A DNA stretch of 63,408 nucleotides from Armatimonadota bacterium (GTDB lineage Bacteria; Cloacimonadota; Cloacimonadia; Cloacimonadales; TCS61), in the NCBI GenBank assembly GCA_013203665.1, contig JABMPU010000164.1:1-63408 (forward strand), read 5' to 3'. Shown one piece after another: positions 1 to 9,935 of the stretch (position 1 is its first letter; every line of letters starts with the position of its first letter). The notes beneath the pieces were generated by a model. It did not search any database and had not been told where the DNA came from. It saw nothing but the letters and a program-made list of their open reading frames with translations. A program made the translations under genes and the position numbers.

Positions 1-387
1 GTTATTGAGCTCACCATCAATCTTTAAAGGTTGTCTTGGATAAATAGTAATATCCGAAATAATTTCCTTATCAAAATTGGTTACTTCAACAGACACTTCA
101 CCCTGATTGGGAATAGCCACTAAACGAGAAAAAAGCGGTAAATCCGGTTTACCTACATCAATGAATTCACCTTCATTGGCATAAGATATTCTCTGATATG
201 TTTTACCATTTTCTTCATTATTTTCGACAACATAACCATCCAAAGAAAACTCAACCTCGGTTAATCCGAATTCTGAAAAGGATGTTTGAAACATCTCTTT
301 TTCCGTATTACTTTCAATGGAAACCCAATTTCCGAACAATACAAAACTAAGTAGTCCTAATATTACTAAAATTGATATTTTTTTCAA
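1..387 (-). CDS. Secreted gingipain-like (C25) protein, N-terminal part only
   Basis: The 5' part of a gene running off the left edge; 129 codons are visible. The start is a TTG at 387, because a strong GGAGAGGAAA ribosome site sits just upstream and the reading begins with a clean signal peptide (KKISILVILGLLSFVLFG). The mature part contains VGKPDLPLFSRLVAIPNQG, which resembles the propeptide of C25 peptidases (gingipain family), where the protein enters the periplasm as a zymogen and is exported by T9SS. The catalytic domain lies outside the window, so peptidase activity cannot be checked. A second C25 protein lies at 2841-6296 on the same strand. Confidence 0.7.
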   Translation of the reverse strand, partial: MKKISILVILGLLSFVLFGNWVSIESNTEKEMFQTSFSEFGLTEVEFSLDGYVVENNEENGKTYQRISYANEGEFIDVGKPDLPLFSRLVAIPNQGEVSVEVTNFDKEIISDITIYPRQPLKIDGELNN

Positions 388-620
388 TTTCCTCTCCTCG
401 TATCTTATATTTATTAATATAAATTATTCTGCAATATTTATTCCAAAATTTATATATTATTCCTAAATGAACTATTTCCTGACTTATGGGTAATCTGTAG
501 ATTATATCTCCGAATAAAAAAATAAACATCTCCTTATGAACTTTCCAGTTCGTAAGAAGATAAACGCTTATTTCGACTCGTCGTTCTCACGATACGGTCA
601 TTCTTCCCTACGGGAAAAAC

Positions 621-2576
621 TTACAAATCGAGATATGAATTTTTCAGAAACTTTTTTGTGAGAACTCTAACATCACCTTTCCGGATGGTGATTCCCTCTG
701 TATCAAAGAATCCCAATAGAATCAAAGCATTAGCTCGATTAATCTTCATTAAATCTCTAAAATGGGAAACAGTAATGCCTTGCGGATTTATGTTGAGATA
801 AGAAATCAGTTTTTGCCTGGATTCATTCATAAAATCCGAATGAATGTATTTCATTTGAATAAAATATATCTTTTGGGTACTGATTAGATGTGCAAGAATT
901 TGTTTTAGCTCCAGAATCGATAAATTTTCATTTTCCGTTTGAGATGCTAATTCCTGAAAATCCGTAACCTTTTTTTCAGAAAGAAGAATTTTTTCTTCTA
1001 CCTCATTAATTTGAGCTTTAAATCTCTCATTAAGCTCAACTTTGTGTGAAGCAATAATCCAGGTTTTATTCACCTTTTTTACTTTTTGGTTTTCTTCCAA
1101 ATCCTGTAAAATCAATTCGAGAATTAATTTAATAATTTCCTTCTTTTGATTTCCAAAAAGACCGGTCAATTCATTGAAAGTTTTTCCCTGTTCAAGAAGA
1201 GGATTTTTTTTGTGAAATTCAATGAGTTGGGTTAAGATTTTATTTTTGAGTGCAGTCGCTTTTTTCTTTTCCATTAAGAGAATTTTATCTTTTGTTTGAA
1301 AGAAAACAATATCTTTTGGAAGGTCCTGAAAAATAACCGGAATCAAATCATCTTTCTGGATATTTAATTTTTCAGCAATTTCCTCATCTGTAATTGGCAT
1401 TAACGACTTTCGCACTTCAACTGCAATGAGTTCATTATGTTCACCTTTTGCAAGTTTTTCCACATTCTCAATTTGCTCTTTCCGTCTTCTACGATGATGT
1501 AAGGGATATGGGTCAATAACTTTACCGCCACCCAGAGTAATTGTTCCGGATGAATTTCTTAAGATAAAACTATCATCAATTTGTGCTATGATAGATTGAG
1601 GTAAATATATCTGTATCAATCCTGATTCTCCACGTTTCAGAACGTTCTTATCCAAAAGATGAATTCGAGCCATTAAACGCACAGTTCCCATCAAAAACAA
1701 AATCTGATTCCACAATCCGAGGGAAACATCATTCTGGAAAAGTTGGAAATTAGCATCGATTAAACTTGTTGCTTTTATCAATTTACTCGTTAAAACCATT
1801 CCTCGTTTGAAATCCTTCTTTTTGAATCCAACCAGATTTAATGAAGCTCTATCTCCTGCTTTTACTTGTTCCACTTCTTTACCGTGATGTTCTATCCTAC
1901 GAATTCTAACCTCTTTATTTGTTGGCAGAAGGTAAAGTAAATTCTCTTTTTGGATAGAACCGGAAAGAACAGAACCATTAACAATAATACCAAATCCTGG
2001 TTGAATAAAGATTCTATCAATGAACATCCGAAAAGTTCCGAATGAGTTTTTCTCAGGTATTGTTTTAACAATTTCAGATATTGCCTGGATCATCTCGGAA
2101 ATGCCGTAATTTGTTTGAGAAGAAACTTTTATAATCGGGGAATTCTCCAAAAAAGTACCTTTCACAAAATCATGAATTTCCGATTCAGCTAATTCGCTTA
2201 GTTCTTCATCTATCAAATCAATTTTTGTAAGAGCGATTAGACCATATTTTATGCCCAGAATCTGCATTATTGCCAGATGCTCTCTGGTCTGAGGCATGAT
2301 GCTTTCATCACCTGAAATCACCAGAAGAACAAAATCAATTCCTGAAGCACCTGAAACCATTGTTTTGATAAAGTCGGAATGACCCGGCATATCAACAATT
2401 CCGATGCTGTTTCCCTCAGGAAGATCAAGATGAGTAAAACCGAGATTAATGGTGATTCCCCTTTGCTTCTCCTGTTTGTGAGTATCACAGTCGAATCCGG
2501 TTAAAGCTTTAATCAAAGCAGTTTTCCCATGATCGACATGACCGGCAGTTCCCATTATTAAATGTTTAGAATCCAT
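621..2576 (-). CDS. selB: Selenocysteine-specific elongation factor SelB
   Basis: SelB is the EF-Tu-like GTPase that carries Sec-tRNA to the ribosome at UGA codons followed by a SECIS hairpin. At 651 residues it has full bacterial length. Visible GTPase motifs are G1 GHVDHGKT (residues 12-19), the switch segment RGITINLGF, G3 DMPGH (62-66) and G4 TKID (about 116-119). Beta-barrel domains follow, and the last 250 or so residues are the helical winged-helix region that in SelB binds SECIS RNA; it ends in a typical winged-helix stretch (HFRDLMKINRANALILLGFF). The tRNA-Sec gene lies 138 bases upstream on the opposite strand, confirming the assignment. selA, selD and selenoprotein genes are not in the window. 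Confidence 0.97.
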   Translation of the reverse strand: MDSKHLIMGTAGHVDHGKTALIKALTGFDCDTHKQEKQRGITINLGFTHLDLPEGNSIGIVDMPGHSDFIKTMVSGASGIDFVLLVISGDESIMPQTREHLAIMQILGIKYGLIALTKIDLIDEELSELAESEIHDFVKGTFLENSPIIKVSSQTNYGISEMIQAISEIVKTIPEKNSFGTFRMFIDRIFIQPGFGIIVNGSVLSGSIQKENLLYLLPTNKEVRIRRIEHHGKEVEQVKAGDRASLNLVGFKKKDFKRGMVLTSKLIKATSLIDANFQLFQNDVSLGLWNQILFLMGTVRLMARIHLLDKNVLKRGESGLIQIYLPQSIIAQIDDSFILRNSSGTITLGGGKVIDPYPLHHRRRRKEQIENVEKLAKGEHNELIAVEVRKSLMPITDEEIAEKLNIQKDDLIPVIFQDLPKDIVFFQTKDKILLMEKKKATALKNKILTQLIEFHKKNPLLEQGKTFNELTGLFGNQKKEIIKLILELILQDLEENQKVKKVNKTWIIASHKVELNERFKAQINEVEEKILLSEKKVTDFQELASQTENENLSILELKQILAHLISTQKIYFIQMKYIHSDFMNESRQKLISYLNINPQGITVSHFRDLMKINRANALILLGFFDTEGITIRKGDVRVLTKKFLKNSYLDL

Positions 2577-2713
2577 CTAACCTTCCGAGAATATTTTAAT
2601 TGAATAACTTTTTTATTAGTTGTCATATTCGTCAAGAAATGAGTTATTATTCAAGTTTGTTTTGTAAGAAGAAATTGCTTTACATTTATGGATTGAAAAA
2701 TATTTTAGAAATC

Positions 2714-2808
2714 AGAGAGGACGGAACTGGTGTTTCAGCCGGTCTTCAAAACCGGTAATAGGCAGCTAAAACTGTCTACGGCAGGTTCGATTCCTGCCCT
2801 CTCGGCCA
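2714..2808 (+). tRNA. selC: tRNA-Sec (anticodon TCA)
   Basis: A 95-base gene ending in an encoded CCA. The anticodon stem CCGGT/ACCGG encloses the loop CTTCAAA, giving anticodon TCA, which reads UGA. The long variable arm (TAGGCAG/CTGTCTA, 7 pairs with one G-U) is diagnostic of a tRNA-Sec or a class II tRNA. The T arm GCAGG-TTCGATT-CCTGC is perfect. The acceptor pairs as GAGAGG/CCTCTC, but the outermost pair would be A-G, so the exact 5' end is uncertain by a base. The gene is divergent from selB. Confidence 0.93.
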
Positions 2809-2840
2809 ATTTTTTTTATATGCTTGTACAACCCGCAAGA

Positions 2841-5800
2841 TTACTTCAAAATCAGCATCTTACGAGTTGAAGAATAATTCTCTGTTTGTAGTTTATAAAA
2901 ATAAATACCTGAAGTGACCGACTTCCCGGAATCATCTTTTCCATCCCACACAATTGAAGATTGATTATTGAATATTGAATATTGTATAATCTTCTGACCC
3001 TTGATATTATAAATTATAATCTCTGCGTTCTCAGCGTTCTCTGCGGTGAAATAGATTGTAGTTTCCGGATTGAATGGATTGGGATAATTTCCAATAAGCT
3101 TTGTAATAATTGGAGTAGAAATATTATTATTGTTAGATACATTTTCCGTAATTGGTGGGAAAATAATATAATCGATCCAGCCACAATCGTCTCCACTGCT
3201 GAAATAAGAATCTTTCTGATATTTCCATTCAAAGGTATGCATGCCGGCATTCACACTAAAAATTTCTTCGCTCCAACCTGATTCTCCACTCCACTGTTCC
3301 TGTAATTCATTATCAATATAAAACTTGAGAAAATCATAATTCGTTTCGGAAGAAACCTTTTTCCAGAAACTGATTTCTCCATCTGCAACAACATCCAGTT
3401 CAATGATTAGAGAAGATGAACTGTTATTACTGATATCTCCCGATTTGGCACAGAACTGTCCTTCATAAGAATCTGAATCGATTGTCCAATCTGCATTACC
3501 GGCAAGTTGCCATGGGTAACTTAAGAAATCTCCGGTTTCAAAATCTTCGATGCTCAATCCTACTGTCAGCGAAAAACTATCTTCAATATAATAATCATTA
3601 TTGGCAAAAAGTTCAAAATCAAAATAAATGATATGGCCAATTGGTGTTTCCGGGTCAATATTAACATCACAAATCCCATAAGAGCCACTAGAATATGCTG
3701 CTAATGAATCAATTATTAAAGGAGCTATTGTAATAGAAATATAGGGATCATTCGATAGGATACTGGGAATAAGCTCATACGCATCTGCCCCACCTTCATT
3801 AACCAGGTTGATAGCCAGACAAGCCTCTTCTCCAGGATCAAGAAATCCATTTCCTCCATCCCAGACTTCCACGCTTTCCAGGAAGATAACAGGTGCATAA
3901 CCAATCAAATCCAAATTGTGTTCCCAGGTTCCCTCATCTGATGTAATGGTTACATCAAATAGCAATTCATGATTATCCGGAATGGAATTATCCACATCAA
4001 AGGAAAAGGCATCTGATAAAATTAAAGTTGCTCCGGATGCGATAGTTCCAACTTGCTCCGTGAAATCTGTTAATGTAATATATTCATCGGAAATTGAAAG
4101 TGCAACCACAACATTATGAATATCACCTGCACCGCCCACATTCTGAATGGAAATAGTCAATGAAGCTGATTCGCCGAATTCAATCACATCATCATTGCCG
4201 GCATTTACAGAATAATCAATAAGATCGATATAATATCCGCTGGGAATGGTTGGGATGGAAAATGTCGTTTTCAAACAGTTGTAACCTGTAATAATGAGGT
4301 CTGTTTCACCTGCTGTAACAATCGGCGGATCGATCTGAATATCAACCGAACCATCAACACCTGTAACACCTACACCGTGCAGCTCTCCATCTTTCATCAA
4401 AACACAGTTAAGACCTTCTACCGGATTTCCCAAGCTCATTATTTCTACAAAGAAAGAGGGTGCTCCCACCAATATAAAAGGATCATGATTAACCACGATA
4501 TCAAGCGGCTCATCTGTCCAGATAGACATGGCCGGATCTCCCAGCACATTACAATCATAAAAACACCAGCGCAAAGCTCCTTCTTCATGCTGTCCCGGAG
4601 CGTTCACCCAGGGAGCTGTATCAATTTTAGATTCCAGATGTGTTTGACCTATCCTATCTGTCTTACAATCATAAAGAGCATCAATAAATTCGCGATGTAT
4701 ATGATGTGAAGGTCCTTCGGTTTGTCCTTCATTAAACCAGCCATAGCGGGAATTGCAAACAAAGGCAGCAGCAAAATTCTCGATATACAACATCTTTTCA
4801 CCAATGCAGTCATTTGTATCAAAAGAACCGGAATTGCAACCATGACTGTATGCTAAAGTAAAAGTGTGGTCTATTCCATTTACAAGCGAAAAATTATTAT
4901 TGGTAATAGCACTCGAATTCATACGCATGGAATAATTTGAACTGGCATGACCTGCATGATGAATAAAGGATTTTCCTTCATTTATTTTAGCAATTAAATC
5001 CGTACTTGACCACGATCCCAGATCACGATCATACATGGTTTCATAATCGTGGTCTTCAGGAATTCCATTGGTTGTATAGCCATTATCATCATGATATCCA
5101 ATCAGCAAATCGAGATAATCCCCACCCCAGGTTAAGGGATCATTCCACATATTTTCACCTGCTAAAAACGGTTTTTGCAAGTCTTCCAAAACAGGATTAT
5201 CCTGATAGGAAATAGTTTTATTCAGCATATTTTCCAATTCTGTAAGATTGCTGAAAGATAATCGCGCTACAGAAACTTCAGGCAAAAGATCGTCCTCTCC
5301 AATTTCTCCCCAGAGATTGTCTCCATCGTCATTCCAAGTTCCGTCTAGTGCAGAATAATATAAATCCGAGGGAATGTCATCATCCTCATACAAAGAGGAT
5401 GATTGAACCGTGCAATAAAATCCGCGATAAGGCACTACCTCAATATCTCCTGCAAGAAGCACAAATTCAACGCTGTTATTCTGATATTCATCGATAATAT
5501 AATTTCGGATTTGTTCCGGTGAATCTTGACCTGTAACATTTGCATAAATATATTCTGTGGTTTGAATTTCTGTTATCATTCCCTGAGTTAGATACATATC
5601 GATCAAATCCTGAAAATCATTTTCAAACTGAGAACTTGTGATAATCAAAAGTTGATATTCTCCCTCACGAAAATTACTGGTTGGATAAACAGATATTAAT
5701 CCTGGATTTTGTGCAACATGTTCAATTCTCTTTTGTACCTGTTTTGATGAATTCATATTATCCAAAGCTTCTATGGCTCTAACATCTGGTTTAGTTTGGA

Positions 5801-6296
5801 TTCTGATTGTAACTTTCCGGAAAAAAGAGACCTTTCCTGAAAACGGATTATAATTCATCGGTGTGAAGGTTGATAACGCCAGAGCATAACCATTCATAAA
5901 CTCTGTTGAAAATTCTGAAATATGAGAATCCGGATATTGAGTATCTCTTGCATATAGCTCATCATTCTTAACGAATTTGCCAGAAACACCACTGGAGATT
6001 GGCTGATAATACTGTTTTGGATAAAGCTGGAAATTACCGGGAATTTCTGTTTCATTTTCTCCAATTAATTCAATAGATGCGGCAACTTCTCCTGGTGGAA
6101 CCAATAAAGACATTGAATGATACGGCAAAACAGGTTCACTGCTTTTTCCAGTTGGCATTGTATTGCTAAAATTTATAACCTGGTATTCATCGATTTGAGA
6201 TATTTCATAATCTTCAAAATAATAAGTTTTTTCGATAATTTCTGCCGGTAAAAACAAAGCACACATTAATAAAAAGAATAATGCAATTTTCTTCAT
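2841..6296 (-). CDS. Secreted C25 (gingipain-like) cysteine peptidase with T9SS sorting domain
   Basis: A complete 1151-residue secreted protein. Order of parts: signal peptide (1-18), C25-type propeptide (about 20-200), caspase-like catalytic domain (about 205-590), a beta-sandwich/Ig-like region with CARDB-like segments (about 600-900), a carbohydrate- or jelly-roll-like domain (about 905-1060) and a C-terminal T9SS sorting domain (about 1075-1151: YPNPFNPETTIYF ... RKMLILK). The expected His-Cys dyad is visible in SFIHHAGHASSN and AYSHGCNSGSFD. Known family members are surface or secreted endopeptidases; target specificity cannot be read from the sequence. It lies 32 bases from the 3' end of the tRNA-Sec gene and is convergent with it. 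The sorting domain contains two repeat-like segments, listed separately. Confidence 0.9.
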   Translation of the reverse strand: MKKIALFFLLMCALFLPAEIIEKTYYFEDYEISQIDEYQVINFSNTMPTGKSSEPVLPYHSMSLLVPPGEVAASIELIGENETEIPGNFQLYPKQYYQPISSGVSGKFVKNDELYARDTQYPDSHISEFSTEFMNGYALALSTFTPMNYNPFSGKVSFFRKVTIRIQTKPDVRAIEALDNMNSSKQVQKRIEHVAQNPGLISVYPTSNFREGEYQLLIITSSQFENDFQDLIDMYLTQGMITEIQTTEYIYANVTGQDSPEQIRNYIIDEYQNNSVEFVLLAGDIEVVPYRGFYCTVQSSSLYEDDDIPSDLYYSALDGTWNDDGDNLWGEIGEDDLLPEVSVARLSFSNLTELENMLNKTISYQDNPVLEDLQKPFLAGENMWNDPLTWGGDYLDLLIGYHDDNGYTTNGIPEDHDYETMYDRDLGSWSSTDLIAKINEGKSFIHHAGHASSNYSMRMNSSAITNNNFSLVNGIDHTFTLAYSHGCNSGSFDTNDCIGEKMLYIENFAAAFVCNSRYGWFNEGQTEGPSHHIHREFIDALYDCKTDRIGQTHLESKIDTAPWVNAPGQHEEGALRWCFYDCNVLGDPAMSIWTDEPLDIVVNHDPFILVGAPSFFVEIMSLGNPVEGLNCVLMKDGELHGVGVTGVDGSVDIQIDPPIVTAGETDLIITGYNCLKTTFSIPTIPSGYYIDLIDYSVNAGNDDVIEFGESASLTISIQNVGGAGDIHNVVVALSISDEYITLTDFTEQVGTIASGATLILSDAFSFDVDNSIPDNHELLFDVTITSDEGTWEHNLDLIGYAPVIFLESVEVWDGGNGFLDPGEEACLAINLVNEGGADAYELIPSILSNDPYISITIAPLIIDSLAAYSSGSYGICDVNIDPETPIGHIIYFDFELFANNDYYIEDSFSLTVGLSIEDFETGDFLSYPWQLAGNADWTIDSDSYEGQFCAKSGDISNNSSSSLIIELDVVADGEISFWKKVSSETNYDFLKFYIDNELQEQWSGESGWSEEIFSVNAGMHTFEWKYQKDSYFSSGDDCGWIDYIIFPPITENVSNNNNISTPIITKLIGNYPNPFNPETTIYFTAENAENAEIIIYNIKGQKIIQYSIFNNQSSIVWDGKDDSGKSVTSGIYFYKLQTENYSSTRKMLILK
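2951..3050. repeat. Intergenic-type repeats carried in frame inside a T9SS sorting domain
   Basis: Within the coding sequence of the C25 protein, 3020-3050 consists of near-repeats of a 10-base unit (CTCTGCGTTC, TCAGCGTTCT, CTCTGCGGTG), translated as ENAENAE. Bases 2961-2985 hold a tandem TTGAATA-type repeat, translated as QYSIFNNQSS. Both resemble short-unit intergenic repeats rather than ordinary coding sequence, yet the frame is kept and the conserved sorting motif resumes on both sides. The resemblance to intergenic families is from general experience, not a search. Confidence 0.45.
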
Positions 6297-6421
6297 AATT
6301 TCAACTCCATAATTTTTTATATTTATTTATGCAATAATTGAACCAAATCTTTTATAGTTTCATTTTCAGCGAACTGATTTCAATTCAATTTGAAAGGATT
6401 AATCCTTTTTTATCATTCCTA

Positions 6422-7699
6422 CTATTTTATCATCCTCAATATATTATTAATATTATATTTTTTATTTACAGTTATTGTTGGATTCAATATATATTTTTCT
6501 TTCTTCATATTCTCTCTTCCACCTCCAGCAATATTTAGAAGTATATAATCATCTTTATTAACTGTTCCAGATTCTATAGATTTAATGAGAGAAGCAACTG
6601 TTATACCCACTGGAGGTTCGATATCATATCCTTCAAGTTTTTTAAACAATTTCTGTGCTTTAATGGCTTCTTCATTTGTTATACTATAAAATTCTCCAGA
6701 AGTATTCTTTAAAGCATCAAAGACTCCACCTTTGATTGAATATGCCGGATGTCTATTAGTAAGCACGTGTGCATAGACTTGCTTAGTCAACTCAATGGCT
6801 TTTTCATTTTGATATTTCGAGTCTATTATTCTTGATCGTCTCTGCCAAGCTTCATACATGGGAACAAACGGATGATTTTGAGAGCCATGAATCTTAGGTA
6901 ACGTTTTTCCAAACCTACCATCTTCTTTAAGTCTTAATGAAGCTTCATATACAGCAATTGCTCCAGGACCAGAACCAAGTGACTGAAAATAATGGTCAGG
7001 AAGATGTCCTAATAATCTTGTTGCCTCTAACATAATTGTTCCAATACCATCTCTTCTGGCTATATTTAGAGCACCACCTTCAGAAACAAATTGAATATTT
7101 TCCCCAAGTTCATTTGCTAAAGCTATGGAGTTATAATAATCACAATTTCCAAGCATTGATATAAACGTTATGTAAGGATTAGATTTTCTAAACGACCATA
7201 TTCTATTTAGCCTTGCATCTTCTGTAACCGATAGAACAATAGGATATTGGAAAATATTTGAATAATGGATGAATGAAGTCGCTACATTACCATCGGAAGA
7301 TAGAACAAATGGTTTCCCATTTTCCTTTGTTTCAATAATTCTTTGGAAAGACATCTCTGCTTCAATATCCTTGAAAGTTCCGGTTCGCATTGATTCATTT
7401 GAACCAGGCTGATAAGTATTACAACATATTAATAGGTGTTCTAATCCATAATAATCTGCTAATTTACTGCTCATATACATAGAAAAAGAACTGCAATTCT
7501 CGGATAATTGTTTACAAATATTATTAAAAGGTAACCAATTAATGTATTTCAAGATACCTTGGTTTTTCTCTATTATATCTAATTGTTTTTTTTCATATTC
7601 AGTCCTCAATACTGAGTCGCATCCATTAATACATTTTGTTATATACCGATTTTCTGAAAAAGTTTTTCCACATTGTAAACATTTTATATGATATTTCAT
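6422..7699 (-). CDS. Cysteate synthase-like PLP enzyme (threonine synthase fold)
   Basis: Fold-type II PLP enzyme of 425 residues. An N-terminal zinc-ribbon-like segment has C7, C10, C23 and C27. The PLP lysine is predicted to be K110 in TGTFKDIEA. The stretches VSEGGALNIARRDGIGT, LPDHYFQSLGSG and HPFVPMYEAWQ match what I recall of archaeal cysteate synthase (O-phosphoserine plus sulfite to L-cysteate, first described in coenzyme M synthesis) better than threonine synthase. In Bacteroidota an equivalent enzyme supplies cysteate for sulfonolipids (capnine). No other sulfonolipid or coenzyme M gene is adjacent, so the pathway is inferred. The gene stands alone between two T9SS cargo genes. Confidence 0.75.
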   Translation of the reverse strand: MKYHIKCLQCGKTFSENRYITKCINGCDSVLRTEYEKKQLDIIEKNQGILKYINWLPFNNICKQLSENCSSFSMYMSSKLADYYGLEHLLICCNTYQPGSNESMRTGTFKDIEAEMSFQRIIETKENGKPFVLSSDGNVATSFIHYSNIFQYPIVLSVTEDARLNRIWSFRKSNPYITFISMLGNCDYYNSIALANELGENIQFVSEGGALNIARRDGIGTIMLEATRLLGHLPDHYFQSLGSGPGAIAVYEASLRLKEDGRFGKTLPKIHGSQNHPFVPMYEAWQRRSRIIDSKYQNEKAIELTKQVYAHVLTNRHPAYSIKGGVFDALKNTSGEFYSITNEEAIKAQKLFKKLEGYDIEPPVGITVASLIKSIESGTVNKDDYILLNIAGGGRENMKKEKYILNPTITVNKKYNINNILRMIK

Positions 7700-7820
7700 T
7701 TTAAGACATTACATTTCTTTAGATTTTATTACTCTTTTTATCATCCTCATTTTGACTGGGGATCTCACAAATTCCCGCTTTCACTCATAAGTAGACTGTC
7801 ACGGTTGAAACACAGCTTAC

Positions 7821-7869
7821 CTTTCCGAAATCTCTTGGGAAGAAAAACCCAAAGATAGGTTTCGGAAAG
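7821..7869 (-). terminator. Structured 3' hairpin, copy 1
   Basis: Lies 10 bases after the stop of the T9SS cargo gene at 7879. The outer stem CTTTCCGAAA/TTTCGGAAAG is 10 perfect pairs; an inner stem TTGGG/CCCAA follows. A second copy sits at the same distance behind the next cargo gene (9936-9985), with the inner stem changed on both sides. No long U tract follows on the minus strand, so it may be a terminator, an mRNA 3' stabiliser or a processed element. Confidence 0.6.
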
Positions 7870-7878
7870 TTGAAATAG

Positions 7879-9797
7879 TTATTTTATTAAGATCATCTTA
7901 CGAACGAAATCTTCCTTGTCTGTTCGCAATTTGTAATAATAAACTCCGGTTGATACCTCTTTACCGGATTCATCTTTGCCATTCCAAATAAATGACATTA
8001 ATTCATCTTTGGGTATTGTGCCTGCAAATAGATTAACAATTTGCTGACCTTTTACATTATAAATTGAAAGAGAACCGTAAATATCTTCTTTTAATGCAAA
8101 ACTGATTATAGTAGATGGATTAAACGGATTTGGATAATTCTGATGTAAACCATAAATTGCAGGTATTTCCGGAGAACCAGGTTCTTCTCCCTGCTCCGGA
8201 ATTATTAGAGAAATCGGACCATAACTCTCTGTAAGGCCAGAATAGTCGATACTTTCGAGCCAATACCAGTATTCAGTGTTTTCCATTAGTTCAGATTCAT
8301 CTTCATAAATATAATCTGTTGGTTCGGATGTGATGCCTGCTCCGGGAATCAGTTCCGTATTTATTTGAGCAGCTTCTTCCAGAATATCTACCTCTGAACG
8401 ATAAACATTCCAACCTGCATTACTTGTTTCAGATTGGGTAGTCCAGCATAAAACCGGAACACTCTCAATATATTGTGCTGTGAAAGAGGAAAGGGTGACG
8501 GGGAGGGCACCATCTGAACCACACCATTCATAAGCACCAATATCCTTTGTTCCATTGTATACTGCTGCACCTCGCTGGTCTGGATCTGAACCGGTTCCAT
8601 CATCTATCCCAATACTGCTGCCATTTGTGTAAGTGAGTGTAAAGGTTCCATTGGGATTGTTGTTTAAGGCAAGTGTTGAGGAGAGGTCTAAACTGCCAGA
8701 TACTGCAAATGCATTCCTGGTCCAGCTTGAAAATGATGTGCCAGCAAGATCAAATTTTGTATTGTAAAGAATATCATTGGAATTATCTAAACCACCCGTT
8801 GCATTTGCTGCAACATTTGAATATTCGACAACATTATAGCCGTTATCTGTTAATGTTCCGAGTCTATAATAATAATCAGCTCCTCCTTCATTATCAGTAT
8901 TATTAGCCATAATATTATTCCTAATATTTAAATTACCATTATAAAAATATAAGCCACCACCATAATTGCCTGTATTTCCAGCTATTGTGGTATTAGTAAT
9001 AACTGTATATCCTTCCATTGCTATACCACCACCGCCATAGGGAGATGAAGCTGATGTTTGAGCATTATCAAAAATAGTAGAATTATTTACAGTAAGTCTT
9101 TCATTTCCATTCTCAGGTCCTGCATAACTAATACCACCCCCATATTGAGAACATTCATTGCCATTTATTGTGGAACCAGTAATTGTTATGTGACTATAGA
9201 ATACACGTATCCCCCCCCTTTGAATGTTGCAATGCTGTTACTTACTGTAGAATTATTTAAGGAGAATGGACCGCTCAATTCGTTTACAAGAATTGCCCCT
9301 CCATACGCGGCTTTGGAACCAGTTATTGTACAATTTGAAATATAAACTGAAGCATCCTTAATATAAATCGAACCTCCATAAGAATTTTCACCTGATTGTT
9401 CAGAGATATCCCCACCTTTAATCGTCATATTAGAAATATTAACTGTTTTATCGGAAGCATTGATATTAAAAACACGATATGTGGAGGTGCCCGGCGTAGT
9501 AACCTGCACAGTTACCGCTGTTCCGCCATCATCACCATCAATTGTTACAGCATCAGTAATTGTGGGAAGTGCTCCACTTATAGTTACAGTGGACCCGGAA
9601 TCTAAATCAAAAACGATGTCATCGTCGCTGGGAGAAATGTTTGATTGAGTAATAGCCCAGCTTAATTTACCTTCAGTAGCTGTCTCACTTCCTGTATCAT
9701 TAATTGAGGTTACTGTGAAAGTAATAGCCATCAGGCTTGTGCTCATTGCCAATAACATAATCAGCATAAATCCGAGAACTAAACTTGTTTTTTTCAT
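7879..9797 (-). pseudogene. T9SS-exported beta-helix protein, frameshifted at a G8 tract (possibly phase-variable)
   Basis: One gene in two frames. The first part (9797-9186) has signal peptide KKTSLVLGFMLIMLLAM and Pmp-like beta-helix repeats (NNSTVSNSIATFKGGG). It leaves frame at a run of eight G (plus-strand C8 at 9211-9218) and stops at 9186. In the next frame the repeats continue without a gap (RVFYSHITITGSTINGN, YGGGGIAMEGYTVITN) through a fibronectin-like segment to a complete T9SS sorting domain ending at 7879 (YPNPFNPSTIISF ... RKMILIK). Nine G would restore a single frame of about 640 codons. This is either a contingency tract switched by slippage or a homopolymer sequencing error. 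Family members are adhesin-like surface proteins. Confidence 0.85.
9211..9218. repeat. G8/C8 homopolymer at the frameshift
   Basis: Eight C on the plus strand (G8 in the mRNA) exactly where the reading frame of the surrounding beta-helix gene breaks. The expected K-G-G-G turn would need nine. Confidence 0.9.
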
Positions 9798-9935
9798 AAA
9801 ATCTCCCTTTTAGTTTTTATACCTCTTAGTTTTTTCTCAAAAATAATTTACTATTTTGAAAGTCAATAGTTTTATCCATCCCCCTCTAATTTTCACAAGA
9901 AAAAAAGACTGAAATTAATTTTACCTTGGACTTAC

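Noticed and set aside
347-529. A 60-codon minus-strand frame
   Set aside because: It overlaps the start of the C25-like gene at 387, which has a strong ribosome site and signal peptide.
6422-7699. Plain threonine synthase
   Set aside because: The SEGGALNIARRDGIGT and PDHYFQSLGSG stretches fit cysteate synthase better; the four-Cys N-terminal site also fits.
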